From Calliopum simillimum (taxonomy: Eukaryota; Arthropoda; Insecta; Diptera; Lauxaniidae): a stretch of DNA of 64,000 nucleotides. Below, piece by piece: positions 21,920-33,474 of the stretch (position 1 is the first letter of the stretch; every line of letters starts with the position of its first letter). Under the pieces are notes generated by a model. The model saw only the letters and a program-made list of their open reading frames with translations, made no database searches and was not told the origin of the DNA. The position numbers and the translations under genes are program-made. The stretch is from positions 22,497,964-22,561,963 of the forward strand of contig OX638370.1 of NCBI GenBank assembly GCA_951812925.1. Reading direction: 5' to 3'.

Positions 21920-23160
21920 TTTTTAAGAGGCGTGGTATCGCTCATTTTCCTAGCGAACATTACCTGTCTCTGCGCTCTGTACACATCTATCGAATCTCAT
22001 TCATGTGCGTCAAATATTTACAGAGATATGATGATGTGATTTTTGTGGTACGTGGTACCGCCATTTTTCTAAGTACACATTATTTCGATCTTCTTATATT
22101 GATGATTTTGAGGTTTGGAATTGTTCTTGAAACGTTAAAGACAGCCTCGTTTTGAAATCCAATTCTCATCGATATCGGAATTAAATAAATCTTAAGGTGT
22201 TCCGCATTTCAATATACCAGAGTTCGCCTTGTGGCCGAATTTCGACCATTTTGATTTGACTATAAAGTAAAAAGTTTTTATAACCTTTGGTCGATGAAAA
22301 AACAAAAACCTTTTAATATTCTTCTTTAGGGTTCTGGTTATCTACATTCTTAAAAATTGGTGCAGCAGCTTAGTTGCAATAGCGTTCTTGCTATTTAGAG
22401 GCGTGTTACTCCTACTAAAGAGCACAAAGTTTTCGAGATCTTTCCATCCTGCTCATTCTATCCCCATACCAAAACTCACAAAAATCAATGCCGTGAGCTC
22501 GTGGCACCGCCCACTTAAAAACATAAAGATCATATTATCATACCTTAGAGTTGGTACCCAATTTTTAAAAAAAAACAAAGAATTGGTTTAGCCGTCAAAG
22601 CGTTTTTCATTTAAGGGCGTGACACCGCCCACTGAAAATCATAATGGCCATGTTATCATTTCTTAGCGTTAATCCCATCTCTACATGAAATTTCGTAAAA
22701 ATCGATGCAGTGGTTTAGCAGTAGGAACGTTTTTTTCATTTAGGGGCGTGGCACCGCCCGTTGAAAAATATAATGGTCATGTTATCGTTTTTTAGTGCCT
22801 ACCCTATCTCCATACCAAATTTCGTAAAAGTCGCTGCAGTGGTTTAGCCGTGCGAGCGCTTTATCCATTTAGGGGCGTGGCACCGCCCACTGAAAAATAT
22901 AGTGGTCGTGTTATCGTTTCTTCGTGCTAATCTTATCTCCACACCAAATTTCGTAAAAATCGATGCAGTGGTTGAGCCCCGAGAGCGTTTTTTTCTATTT
23001 AGGGGCGTGGCACCGCCCACTTTAAAAAAAATATAGCCCTATGCACTGCTTCTCTTCACAACCTTTCCAACAAAAAAAGAATCAAGCAAATCGGTTGAGA
23101 TTTAGGTTTAGAAACAGGAACTGAATCGATTTCGTTTGCCTATTTATATACAGATAAGAT
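21920..23160. repeat. GGGGCGTGGCACCGCCC satellite, ~128-bp period
   Basis: Four well-preserved head-to-tail units start at about 22614, 22744, 22871 and 23001 (AGGGGCGTGGCACCGCCCAC, TTATCGTTT, CATACCAAATTTCGTAAAA, TCGATGCAGTGGTTTAGC). Older units lie at about 21930, 22050 and 22497. The array ends with a unique tail, TTTGCCTATTTATATACAGA. This unit type also occurs at 9640-10830. Confidence 0.7.
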
Positions 23161-23299
23161 GAAATCAGATTTGTGTTCCAATAAACCAAATTGGCCATCA
23201 ATTCCAATTTGTTTTACTGAAAAGTAATTTCGATTTTATGTTAATTATACAGAGCAACAAATTGAGAGACAAAAATTTGATTGAAATCCCTGACAATTT

Positions 23300-24048
23300 T
23301 TTTATACCCTACACCCACGGTATATTCACTTTGTTCTCCCATTTGTAACGCAGAGAAGGAGGCGTGGCAAGTATGGAAAATTGTATATATTCTTGATCAG
23401 CGTCACTTCCTGAGTCGATATAGCCATGTCCGTTTGTCTGGTTGGCAGACTATGTTTCTGTGCGTGGAAATACATTTTTTGGGAAAACTGAGCAAGATAT
23501 GTAGTTCAATGAAATGTAGCAGTCTATCTCCATTGTCAAAATTAGCTCTAGGTATTGAAAATAAGCAAAATCGATAAACTGACACGCCTACCGCCCATAC
23601 AAAGCATATGTTCAATACCCAATATTAGGAACATTATTTGCGATAGCGCAAGCATTTCGGGATAGTAAATACAAGCTCTGAGCAAAAACTAGGCGAATTC
23701 GGACTAGAGGGCGTGACACCTCCCATATAAGCAAAGGTTTCGTAACGTTATACATAAAGCGTTTTTCTAGATAGTCCAACAGAATTTCACTTATAAGCTA
23801 AGAAAAAACTAGGGGAACTCGGTAAAGAAGGCATGGCACCTCCCATATAAGCAAAAGCTTCAAAATGCTATACTGAAAGTGTTTTCTGAAATTTTCAAAT
23901 TTAATTCTGACACTTAGAACAGTATGTGCAAGATTTGAGCAAAATCCGAACAAGAGGAAGGGGCACCTCCCGTAAAAGCAACATTTTTAAAATATTGCAG
24001 TGTAGGGTACTTTTTTTTTGGCCAGGCCAAAGGTAGCACCCTTACTAG
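23300..24048 (+). mobile_element. INE-1/DINE-1-like Helitron derivative, third copy
   Basis: Same plan as 19721-20622: ATACCCTACACCCACGGTAT, the GAGTCGATATAGCCATGTCC core, three CATATAAGCAAA/GGGCGTGRCACC units, then TTTGGCCAGGCCAAA (a perfect 7-bp hairpin), AGGTAGCACC and CTAG at 24045-24048. The hairpin and CTAG are clearest in this copy. Confidence 0.7.
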
Positions 24049-24560
24049 TTTTAATTGAGGTCAAACAAAAATATTTTTCAAGAACAATCATCTTCAAGGC
24101 TCCAGTAGAGAGCTCGCACATCATATGCAGCGAAACGCATGCGAGTAACACGTGTGTTACAAAGAAGAGTATTTTTTTTCGACCTCAAAATAAAAAGTTG
24201 GTAAGAAATTTAACGAAAATTCAAAAAAAAAAAAAAAAAAAAAAATATATATAAAAGTATGTGTTAATGGGACCTTTTTCATACTATAATTACTGCCAAA
24301 ATCAAAAATTAGGAAAAAAAAAAAAAAATTAAACATCATATTTAAAGGTACAGAACTTTGCGAAAAATTCTTTTGAACTCTTTTAACCAAATACACTTTT
24401 CTAAAGCTTATACAATTAGCTGAAAGCTTCTCACAGAAAACATTTTGTTTAAAACGCTATGGTGAACCAATAAAACAAGTCAAAAAATCATTTTTAATCC
24501 TATAACTCCTCAGGTGTACATTTTATACACCCCCTCATGTGCAGTTTTTTGTTAGTCTTG

Positions 24561-24632
24561 GCCTCCTCTATCGCCTCCTCTATTGCCTCCTCTATTGTCT
24601 CCTCTATCGCCTCCTCTATCGCCTCCTTGAAG
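24561..24632. repeat. 12-bp minisatellite GCCTCCTCTATC
   Basis: Six copies of GCCTCCTCTATY in direct order. The surrounding 24049-25060 is AT-rich with poly(A) runs and holds no recognised feature. Confidence 0.75.
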
Positions 24633-25059
24633 CTTCAAATGCTTATGTACTTTACAGAACTTTACTATTTCAATAACATTACTGCACTTATCGATAAGAT
24701 TTGATACTATAATATATCAATAGAATTAAATGTCATCAATTGTTAAAAATTGTTGTAAAAGAATGTCAGTTCGACTGTATCAGTCATTGCAAAGTGAACA
24801 ATTTATACCATTAACTCTATCCTTAAACTTAAGCTCCAGAATGCATTCAAAATGTTCAACGAAATTCCTTTTAAGTTAAAAAAAGCTACAGTGGAGAGAA
24901 TAATATCAGCGCAAAAATTTCTGTCGATTACCTTTTGTAACAGGATGTGCAGTAAGTAGTATCACAAACAAAAATTTCGGTTTAACTCGCCCATTTTATT
25001 GTTTAATAAGCTTGTCAGAAATCATTTTTAACGAAAAAAAAAAAAAAAAAAAATTTCAT

Positions 25060-26400
25060 CCTTTAAATAAGGGTATATTCACTTTCTTCTTTCGTTTGTA
25101 ACGTGGATATTGAGGCCTGGCAGATATAGAAATGTATATATCCTCTCTGTAAAAGTGAAAATCAGCAAAAAGTAATTTTTTTTCTAGTTTTGAGTTATTT
25201 GGTATTTATCTGGTCCATAATAATATAGTCTTTAGCTTGATCAGATCCATTTTGCCATATCTAAGTATGTTAAGAAGTGGTTATTCTCATCATGAAAGTA
25301 AAAGCCAAAAAAACGATTTTCATACAAAAAAAAAAAAAACTTGAAAAACTGACTTAAAGGCACTTCAGACTATCTGAGAAGTCATATGAGTTTTCTTATG
25401 TTTTTCTATTTGATTTTTTATCTGACTGTCAAATTTTTATTGTTTTCAATTTATTTTGTTCAAATTGTTTTAATTTTTTCATTTTTCAAACAACAATTAA
25501 AAATTTGAAAACTCCTATGACTTCTCTTTTCAAATAGATTCAAATCTAATGCCAAAATAACTCATATGAGTTTTCTTCTGATAAATCATTTGTGTAATAA
25601 ATTTACATTCACACTATCAGAGTTGCCGTATTTGACAACTCATAAGATTTTCTGTATGACTTCTCAGATAGTCTGAAGCGGCTTTTAGTACTTTTCACTT
25701 GTATAGGGACGATGTATTATTGATCAGCGTTACCTCTTGAGTCGATAAAGCCACGTCCGTTTAGATGTCTGTCTGTCCGTTGAAATCATTTTAATATTTG
25801 TTGGAAGCAAGATAATTCGATGAAGCTTGGTAAACGTCATTCAAGTTTCAAAATGCTATACTGTAAGAGTTTTTCGCGAAAATCTAACTAAATTTCACTC
25901 AGACATTGAGAATAGTGAGGGTAAGATCGGAGCAAAAGCTATGTGAATTCGGATAAGAAGTTGTGGCACCACCCTTACAAACAAAATTTTCCAAATGCTG
26001 CAGTGTAACGTTTTTAATGGCCGATAACAGCTTTAATGGTTTATTTTTTTCTATTAACGAAGTTTTTTTTCAGTGTTTTTACTATCAAGGACGCATCGCA
26101 CAATTAAAGCTCAAAGATTCATAAAATTTTAAAATTCATTTCTACAAATGAAATTTAACTATGCTATGTTTTTTTATTATTTTTTTGATGTAACTAAGTA
26201 CAAACTTTAATATTTCAAAAAAAAAAAAACATTGCATAGTTTTAGCAGCTAAGTTTTGTTAACATTTATGTATCTGTTCGATCATATGAATCTGCAACAG
26301 CTTTTTCTATTTAACACCTAACACCTTTAGCAGTTAGCATTCAATCTATTACAAATTTTGACCCAGCAAGTTCACCATGAAAACTTAACGAGTGAATAGT
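25060..26400 (+). mobile_element. diverged Helitron derivative plus flank; left arm of large inverted duplication
   Basis: GGGTATATTCACTTTCTTCT and a GAGTCGATAAAGCCACGTCC core identify a diverged INE-1-like copy. One tandem unit ends near 26010 (GGAGCAAAAGCTATGTGAAT). The following unique sequence (GACGCATCGCACAATTAAA, TTTCTACAAATGAAATTTAA, CAATCTATTACAAATTTTGA) recurs in inverted order at 45840-46490. The two stretches are therefore parts of one inverted segmental duplication about 20 kb apart. The interval 25330-25690 is an insertion present only here, with its own inverted repeat ending CTTCAGACTATCTGAGAAGT. Confidence 0.6.
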
Positions 26401-26548
26401 TAATTTAAAACGTCAGAAATATGGCGCGAAAAACTTATGGCGCGTAATAAAACAATTTTCAATATGATAACACTGTTCTACTTCAAAATACTGTCTGACG
26501 GAAAGTAAGACTCCATGCCCTTTTGTCCGAGTCCGAGCTTGCTCTTAC

Positions 26549-26962
26549 TAGGCGTTTTTGTTCAGAGTAGAGCTCTGAACAGAGCGTGAGCACGCTCAGA
26601 GAGCCCTAATTTATTTATGAAACACACTTAAACATTTTTCCATTGAAAGCTGGTCAAACTGCCAAAAAATTCAAATAAATTATTAAATTTATTTTATTTT
26701 ACTTCAAAATAACCAGCACAATCTAAAATCAATTTAGTTTTTATTTTATTTTGTTTATTTTTCTACTTTCAAATGTCTATTTTGATGTGCACCGTCTTTT
26801 ACTCTGAACGCTCCGACGTTTCATTCTGAGCTCATAGAGCGCGCTCTGATTTCACTCTGAACAAAAAAATTTTATGCTCTGATGTCTCTGAGCAAAAAAA
26901 GAAACACAAATTATTTTTTGACAACTCAGACTCTACTCCGAACGAAAAAAGAAAAACGCCTA
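26549..26962. mobile_element. 414-bp inverted-repeat MITE
   Basis: The left end is TAGGCGTTTTTGTTCAGAGT and the right end AAAAAACGCCTA; internal AGAGCGC/GCGCTCT boxes are also inverted. An empty-site comparison exists: GCTTGCTCTTACTGTTTCTA is uninterrupted at about 31645-31665, and the insert lies exactly within TTAC|TGTT. 26963-27480 has no recognised feature. Confidence 0.65.
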
Positions 26963-27721
26963 CTGTTTCTAATTCGATGCATTTCCGCAAATGTCATAAA
27001 CTAAGATGTGGCGGGATGTTTGCGCATAGTCTGAGCCTACTACAATTTTCATCAAGTTTTTTAATTGAATCGCTCAGAAGCCAATGCGGATAAGTCCATT
27101 TTTTTATATCCTCTAATTTTGGAAATTTCAGTGGAATAAATAATATTCTTCTCGGTTATAAAAGGATCAGCTCGACTCTTTATGTTTTTTGGGTCAAAAA
27201 GCCTTTTTTCTGATACCTTCTGAATATTTTGTGATAAAATTTCAGATGAAATTTAAAATAAGTAAAATTAAAAACACAAATTCAGTTTCCGTTTTTCGGA
27301 CTCAATTATGGGCAGCACTTTGCTTCGATCGGAATATTTATTAAATCAAAATCTGTCTGAACTCCCCTATCCCAAAAAATACGGCCATTTGACTAAAAGC
27401 TAATGCGTATTTTTTGCATAAGACAAAATATTTTATTTTTTATACATAAACTTTTTAACCAGAGCTATGGATGCAAATAAATAAAAAGTGCATTATTTGA
27501 AGAACATACATATTTTGGAAAAATCCTACATTATGAAGTATGCCTTTTTGCAGAAAAGTATCCCCGTGATAAATTTCCAAACGGGTGCTAAATTAAATGT
27601 CAAATATTTTCACCCGATAACATGGTGGAAATGAAACATGACTGTTCTTGTTTTAGAAAAAAAACGCATTATAAGTAAATTGGCCATTGTAGTGTGAACT
27701 TCATTCTTTATATCGTCCAAA

Positions 27722-28075
27722 ATGTCTGAAAGAAATTGCAATATGGAAAAATTTTCTAAACTCAGTGAAACGAAAGAGTTTCTTGGAATAAAACAAGAAA
27801 TATTGAAAGATTTGATTTCTTTGGATAGTTTATCAAAGCCAGAGAAGATCAATATAATTTTGAAATGGACCGAACATGATTCGAAGGAACGAGAAAAATA
27901 TAAAGCCAATTTATTGAAATTGGTAAAATGGTCGTTAGTAGATCAAAAGTTCCTGTTTAGCGTGGCAAAAAGAATTTCAGCATCACCTGGATGCTTTGAG
28001 ATCTATAAAAATGCAATACATGTCAGTGTATTTGGTGGAGAAAAAAAAAAAAAAAAAACACTAAAAAAAATTTAA
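27722..28075 (+). CDS. BACK-domain ORF, copy A
   Basis: 117-residue frame with the BACK helix pattern of kelch-like (BTB-BACK-Kelch) proteins: KFSKLSETKEFLGIKQEIL (the F..LS...EFL motif), DLISLDSL, IILKWTEHDSKEREKY (the V/I..W..HD...R motif) and LLKLVKW. The family C-terminus HVSVFGG is present, but the end is replaced by a poly-lysine stretch caused by an A-run. No BTB or Kelch repeats are attached. The ATG sits in CAAAATGTC, after a leader (ATTGGCCATTGTAG, TGAACTTCATTC) shared with copies B and C. A poly(A) signal lies at 28243-28248. The N-terminal helix present in copy C is missing. Function unknown; BACK domains normally bridge BTB and Cullin3 in ubiquitin ligases. Confidence 0.65.
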   Translation: MSERNCNMEKFSKLSETKEFLGIKQEILKDLISLDSLSKPEKINIILKWTEHDSKEREKYKANLLKLVKWSLVDQKFLFSVAKRISASPGCFEIYKNAIHVSVFGGEKKKKKTLKKI

Positions 28076-28445
28076 TATAATAAACTAGATTTTGTAATAT
28101 TTTAATAATGCTTATGTAAAAGCATTGTTTTTGACATAATCTTTTAGCTTGTTAGTTATCAATTTGCTTTAGTTCCTCAAACTATTTAGTTTAACTTATC
28201 ATTTATTATATACTTATTATTTTGTAGATTAATTATATATAAAATAAATATAAACAAAAAAAAAAAAAATAAAAAAAATCAGTTTTTAATAGCCATAATG
28301 GTTGGGATATATTGTTGCAATTACAAACAGGTTGCTTTAATTCGATGCTGATATTATCATAGAAACGATAACGCTTCAATGTGCGAAAGCCGTGAACTAC
28401 CCAAAGGAAGTCATTTAAAGTTATACATTTATAAAAACTTTTAAA

Positions 28446-28859
28446 CCTAACCTAACCTAACCTTACCTAACCTAAACTAAACTAAACTAAACTAAACTAA
28501 ACTAAACTAAACTAAACTAAACTAAACTAAACTAAACTAAACTAAACTAAACTAAACTAAACTAAACTAAACTAAACTAAACTAAACTAAACTAAACTAA
28601 ACTAAACTAAACTAAACTAAACTAAACTAAACTAAACTAAACTAAACTAACCTAACCTAACCTAACCTAACCTAACCTAACCTAACCTAACCTAACCTAA
28701 CCTAACCTAACCTAACCTAACCTAACCTAACCTAACCTAACCTAACCTAACCTAACCTAACCTAACCTAACCTAACCTAACCTAACCTAACCTAACCTAA
28801 CCTAACCTAACCTAACCTTACCTAACCTAAACTAACCTAACCTAACCTAACCTAACCTA
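28446..28859. repeat. CTAAA/CCTAA pentamer array (telomere-like TTAGG complement)
   Basis: About 83 pentamers. A few CCTAA copies come first, then some 35 pure ACTAA units (28476-28650), then about 41 CCTAA units with rare variants. CCTAA is the complement of the ancestral insect telomere unit TTAGG. Copy B of the same module has only three or four CCTAA at the same place (35846-35861), so the array grew locally. Confidence 0.9.
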
Positions 28860-30180
28860 GCTATAGAGCTATAAACTTTCTTACATGACCCACTGTAAGC
28901 GTATCCTCAACCCGCCGCGTTGGACCAAGGGAGCAACAATAAGGTTTCATTTCCGGGGGAACCCTGAAACAAAAAAAAAAAAAAAAAATCGGTCAATAAC
29001 ACAGTCCTGCGTTTTCGAAAAAGTTAAAAAAGTATGAGATGAGAGTTTGTGATTTTTATAGATTTTTGATCTCTGAATCCGAATATGACCTCCGATTTGC
29101 TCCATCTGAGATATCATCGATTGAAGTGATGGTATCGCTAAAGGACTATATTCGATTTGTACACCTTTACTTCAATGGATGATATCTTGGAAACTAATGA
29201 TTCAATTGGAAAAGTTAAAAGTATTCTTTAAAGAAGAAGCTCAGAGCTATTCACTGCTGCTGTAAAAAGTGAACTAGACTACTTTCGGGATGCTTGTCAT
29301 ATATCTGAAAATAGCGTTTCTTGCACTTTTAATCAACGATAACTCTGATCTCAGACGTGATGGAGCAAATCGGAGGTCATATTCGGATTCAGAGATCAAA
29401 AGATCATACTTTTTTTTGTCGCAATACTGTATAATTCAGGGGGATGAAAGTTTCAGTGCAGATATTCCGTCGGGTCATCTATAGCATACGCAGTGTGCTG
29501 GTGAATCTACTACTCTTATAAACTTCTTTTTTTTTTTTTTTTTTTTTTTCGAGAAACTAAGTGATTTATGCTCTCTGACTGCGTTTGCTGGGCTTTTCAT
29601 TAATTCATTTACGCTAAGCTGGTTATAATTCTTTTCTATTTTCAGGTTTGTTGGAACAATTTTCAGGACATTTGTTTGGAGATTCAGAACGAGTAAATAG
29701 TAAGGCGATGAAAGATGTACATAATTACGGGAAGTACAAAAACTTGATTTTCTTTATAATTTCTGGTACTTTGTTAAGACAGTTTTCCCTTGTTTTTAGA
29801 TACTATATGTATGTGATGATGTATAAATTAAAGTTATTCAGGGTCGCTGCACTACACACTATGACGCATCACTGGTTTATCCTTGTAGATGGTGAGTATT
29901 GCACTTTTACATGTAACTAGAACTTGGCGATTTATTGCACGGAGTCTTTATTGTACGGATACTTATATAGTTTATTTTATTTCTATCGCTTTTTATATTG
30001 CATCTATCCCATCCTACGCATACTCGTTCATTGCTTAAGGTATTATGCATGGAAGATCCCAAGAGATTTTTCCATTCAGTGTCCCCAATTCATACATATT
30101 GTTCCCTATCGCTCGAAGGATTCTACACTTTACGAACTTTTTACAAAATTTAGAAATAGTCGCTGAGGATAAAACTACGT
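28860..30180 (+). other. module spacer with conserved splice-like signals
   Basis: This spacer lies between the BACK ORF and the gypsy relic and recurs in copies B and C. Two pyrimidine-rich acceptors stand out (TTTTCTATTTTCAG|GTTTG at 29645 and TCCCTTGTTTTTAG|ATACT near 29800), with a donor GTAGATG|GTGAGT near 29890. The piece between the last two encodes MYKLKLFRVAALHTMTHHW in copy A and MYKLKQFRDDALHIMTNHW in copy C (minus, about 42245-42165). Reading-frame conservation suggests an exon. I do not recognise the protein. Confidence 0.35.
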
Positions 30181-31600
30181 TTAAACACACCACCTAGCAC
30201 TTCTCTCATACGCTTCACGCAGATTTTACTTAATTTCCGAGCCAGTTTATAGTCGGCGCCACTGGTGAACATTTCGTGCTCGAATAAAGTGAAAGAAGGT
30301 GGTACACCTGTTGCGGAATGCACCGAGCTCCTAAGTGCACATTCTATTTCCGATAAATATACGTCCCAGTCGCGATGGTCATCTTAAATATATTCCTCTG
30401 CATTTGCTTGGGGCGTATAATGGGCTGTTTTAATACTTCTTATTTTGTTTCCATCTATCGTTCGTTGGAAATACTTAGATTGTTTCCCATTATCGGAGTG
30501 AATAATATCCGGTACTCCAAACTTGTTGAGGACTTTATTTACCAAAAAATTTCATGATACTTGCAGAAGTGGCTTCGCGCAGCGTTTTTAATAACGTAAA
30601 TTGGATGAGGTGATCGACCCCGATGATAATGTATGAATTTCCGCTTATTGACCTCGGGTACTTTCCTAAAAAATCTTTCGCTTGTCACCTCATCTTTTAT
30701 ACTTGGCATTATCACTTGGCTTGTAGATTTCGCTTCTTTACACACGTCACAGTTTTATACATACGTTTGTACATGTAACGACATATTTAGCCACTAGTAT
30801 AATTGCCTACGCTTCCATGAGGTAAGGTCTCCAGTTCATGAGCCTTAACGAATCAAAGTCGTTCTTAACCCTACAGGTGCTCAGAGATTCCATTCTAATT
30901 TTTCCATAACGCCGCGATCATATTTAATTTTTTGGAATACCAAATTGTTACCAACGCGCAGATCAGTCAGTTTTTGTTGATTCTCACCAATAGTTTTGAT
31001 CAAAGTAAGGTCGGCATCTGACTCAAATTCAGTCGTATCTAGATCCAACCAATAATCATTTTCATTAGCCATATCTTCGACTGCTTGCGATAGTGTATCT
31101 GCTACAAAATTTTTCGATCGTTTACGGTGTTCAATATGGAAATCCAAACTTTGCAACTGTAGCAACCAGCTTGCTAGCCTGCCACTCAAATTTTTCAACG
31201 TCATAAGCTACTTCAGGCTAGCTTGATTCGTTATAACTGTGAAGGGCATTAATTCGATATAAGGCTTCAATCTTTTGACCGCTAGTACCACCGCCAAACA
31301 CTTGTTCTCGGTCACGCTATAGTTGCGTTGACAACTTTCAATTTCTTGGAAAAGTGGGCCATCGGACTTTCATCATCATTGTGATCCTTTTGAAATGAGA
31401 CTGTTCCTACTCCTACAGCAGATGCATCACGCTGCTAGTAAAATCTTTACGCAAAATCAGGATGTTTTAGGATCGGCGCTGAGATCGTGGAATGCTTGGA
31501 TGGCCTCCGTTGTTATTCTGAATTTGCTACTCTTTTTCAATAAATCGCTCAGTGGAACTGATGGAACTGTTCTTCCTGAAAATATGGTCTGACGTAAAAT
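30181..31600 (-). pseudogene. Ty3/gypsy pol relic, copy A
   Basis: Read on the minus strand from 31600: reverse transcriptase/RNase H remains (VTENKCLAVVLAVKRLKPYI), then LKNLSGRLASWLLQLQSLDF and IEHRKRSKNFVADTLSQ from RNase H (31204-31080), a C..CKEAKS zinc-binding remnant of integrase near 30745, and integrase core fragments. The last are a GN.YII..DHFTKF-type block near 30640, a VLNKFGVPDIIHSDNGKQ-type block near 30500, and the DYKLARKL end near 30220. Stops and frameshifts break every domain. No LTR or primer-binding site is visible. It faces the BACK ORF. Confidence 0.65.
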
Positions 31601-31960
31601 AAGACGCCATGCCCTTTTGTCCGAGTTCACCAAATTTTTGTTCAGAGCTTGCTCTTACTGTTTCTAATTCGATGCATTCCCGCAAATAATAATCTAACCA
31701 TAGCGTTTCAAATGATTTTTTTGCATGGGAAGTAGGCGTTTCCATTGATTGATTTAGTTAATTTTCAATCTGACGAGCCATGAAGGCAGTGTGCAAAATC
31801 TTATCGAACTATCTTACTTCCAAAAAACCTTCAAATCATTTCAACTTATAGACAGACAGACAGACAGGATGTGACACTGATTACGAGCAAATGCTTTTCT
31901 ACACTTGCCACACCTCCTTCTTCGGATTACAAATGGAATCAATGCACACTTTGTCACAAA
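31600..31960 (-). repeat. Helitron-derivative core fragment
   Basis: GACAGACAGACAGACAGGA followed by CCTCCTTCTTCGGATTACAA is a diverged reverse copy of the INE-1-like core. The left part (CCATGCCCTTTTGTCCGAGT) is one tandem unit, the same sequence that was hit by the MITE at 26549. Confidence 0.45.
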
Positions 31961-32004
31961 TTTGTGAACCTCACCACTCCCCTTAAAGGGTGGCGTAATT
32001 TATG

Positions 32005-32530
32005 AACAAAACTTGTTGATGGTCCACCATAGATGTTTATCCTCTAGCATACCTCGATACTCTTCGTTTTGACTATGAATCTTTCAGACGACTTTCGGAA
32101 ACCTTCGTGTGTTCCAGAAAATGAATCAATTTAAGCTTGTCGATACTCCGCCAAAAATGTTTTTCCTCTTGCATGCCTAGATATTCCTCGTTATGATTAT
32201 GAACGCTTCGGGTAACCTTTGGAAACCTTCGAGTGTCCCTGGAAATGTAGCAAATAAAACTTGTTCTTACTCCGCTACCCAGATTTTCTTCGTTTTGACT
32301 ATAAAGCCTTCGGGTGACATTTCGGGTGTTCTATGGAACGAATCAATTAAGGCTTGTTGATATTTGCCTTGGATGTATTCCCTCTAGTTTTCCAAGATAT
32401 TTGTTGTTTTGACTTTGAAGGTTTCGGATGGCATTCGGGAACTTTCGAGTGTCCCTGAATCAAATTAAGTTTTTTGATACTTTGCCGTAGAAGTTTTCCC
32501 TCTAGTTAGTCCAGATATCCTTCGTATTGA
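32005..32530. repeat. ~122-bp imperfect tandem repeat
   Basis: Five units starting at about 32009, 32136, 32258, 32353 and 32470 share CTTGTYGATACTYCGCC, CTCTWGC.T.CC.AGATA, TTCGTTTTGACTATGAA, CTTTCGGRAACCTTCGWGTG. The third is shortened to about 95 bp. Confidence 0.65.
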
Positions 32531-32643
32531 AAAAATTTCATGAAAATAGCGTTTATGGTTTGCAAGATTTAATGTGATGTAACGAAAAGTGTCACAAAAA
32601 TGGATTGGAGCGTTGAAATTTTACACCTTAGGCTAAGTTTACA

Positions 32644-32888
32644 TTGGATACGACTTCGTACGTAAATTAAGCCCTACGACCAAAACATGCTCCAATAAAA
32701 ATAAGTCCAATTAATTTTTCAACATTTATCGCTTTGTATGAGTCGCAAGAATAGCTGACAAAAAAATAAAATATTTTGGTCGCATCAGACCAATACAATG
32801 AGATAAATATTGAAAAATCAATTATACTTATATTGATTGGAACATGTTTTGGTCGTACAACTTAATTTCCCTACGTTGTCGTATCCAA
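32644..32888. mobile_element. ~245-bp foldback MITE
   Basis: TTGGATACGACTTCGTACGT at the left returns inverted as TACGTTGTCGTATCCAA at the right, with inner matching blocks CGACCAAAACATG/CATGTTTTGGTCG and TTTTTCAAYATTTAT. Half of the same element is found beside copy C at 44375-44455. Confidence 0.65.
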
Positions 32889-33474
32889 AAGAAGTTTCAC
32901 TTCAAAAAATACTTATTTAAATCAAATTTCTGTAATTGAACTGGAGTCAAAGAAATTAGCTATTTTCTGAAATATTTGAAGAACATACATATTTTGGAAA
33001 AATCTTACCTTATGAAGGAAAATGCTACGCTTTTTTGAAGAAAAATACATCTCAGGTGTGAAGCTTTCGAAATTGAAGCTGGAGTTACAATCAACGCGTC
33101 GTCGCTTTACCGCGTCATGGCTTTTCAAGCGTCTCGTTTCTCGAGTTACATGCCGCGCTTCCTCGCGTCAAAGTTTTTTGGGACAACAGCTGACAGTTCA
33201 CAAAATTAAATGCAATAAAAAAAAGTTTTTGCTGAAGAAATGGTATCCAGAGATTTTTCTGTTTTTTTTGGAGCTCTTCGAAATAATTTTAAATTTAAAT
33301 AGATACGAATTTCGTGAAATCTACGAAAGTGCTATCATTGAATTCGAATTGCTACGACGTGAATTCAAAATTCGCCGATTGGGATCACTTACTCCATCCG
33401 AAACTCAAATTTTTTTAATTTCCGACGAATAAATATGACTACCGAAGAAATATTTTAATTTTATTAATGAAGTA

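Noticed and set aside
22614..23050. Regular direct repeats as a CRISPR array
   Set aside because: Units are ~128 bp with no short repeat/spacer structure, and the genome is eukaryotic.
28446..28859. CCTAA array as a true telomere
   Set aside because: It is interstitial, inside a duplicated module, and flies lack TTAGG telomeres; repeat growth is simpler.
33022..33432. 136-codon plus-strand frame
   Set aside because: No recognisable domain; it crosses inverted-repeat sequence whose mirror lies at 34815-34960, so it is a chance frame.
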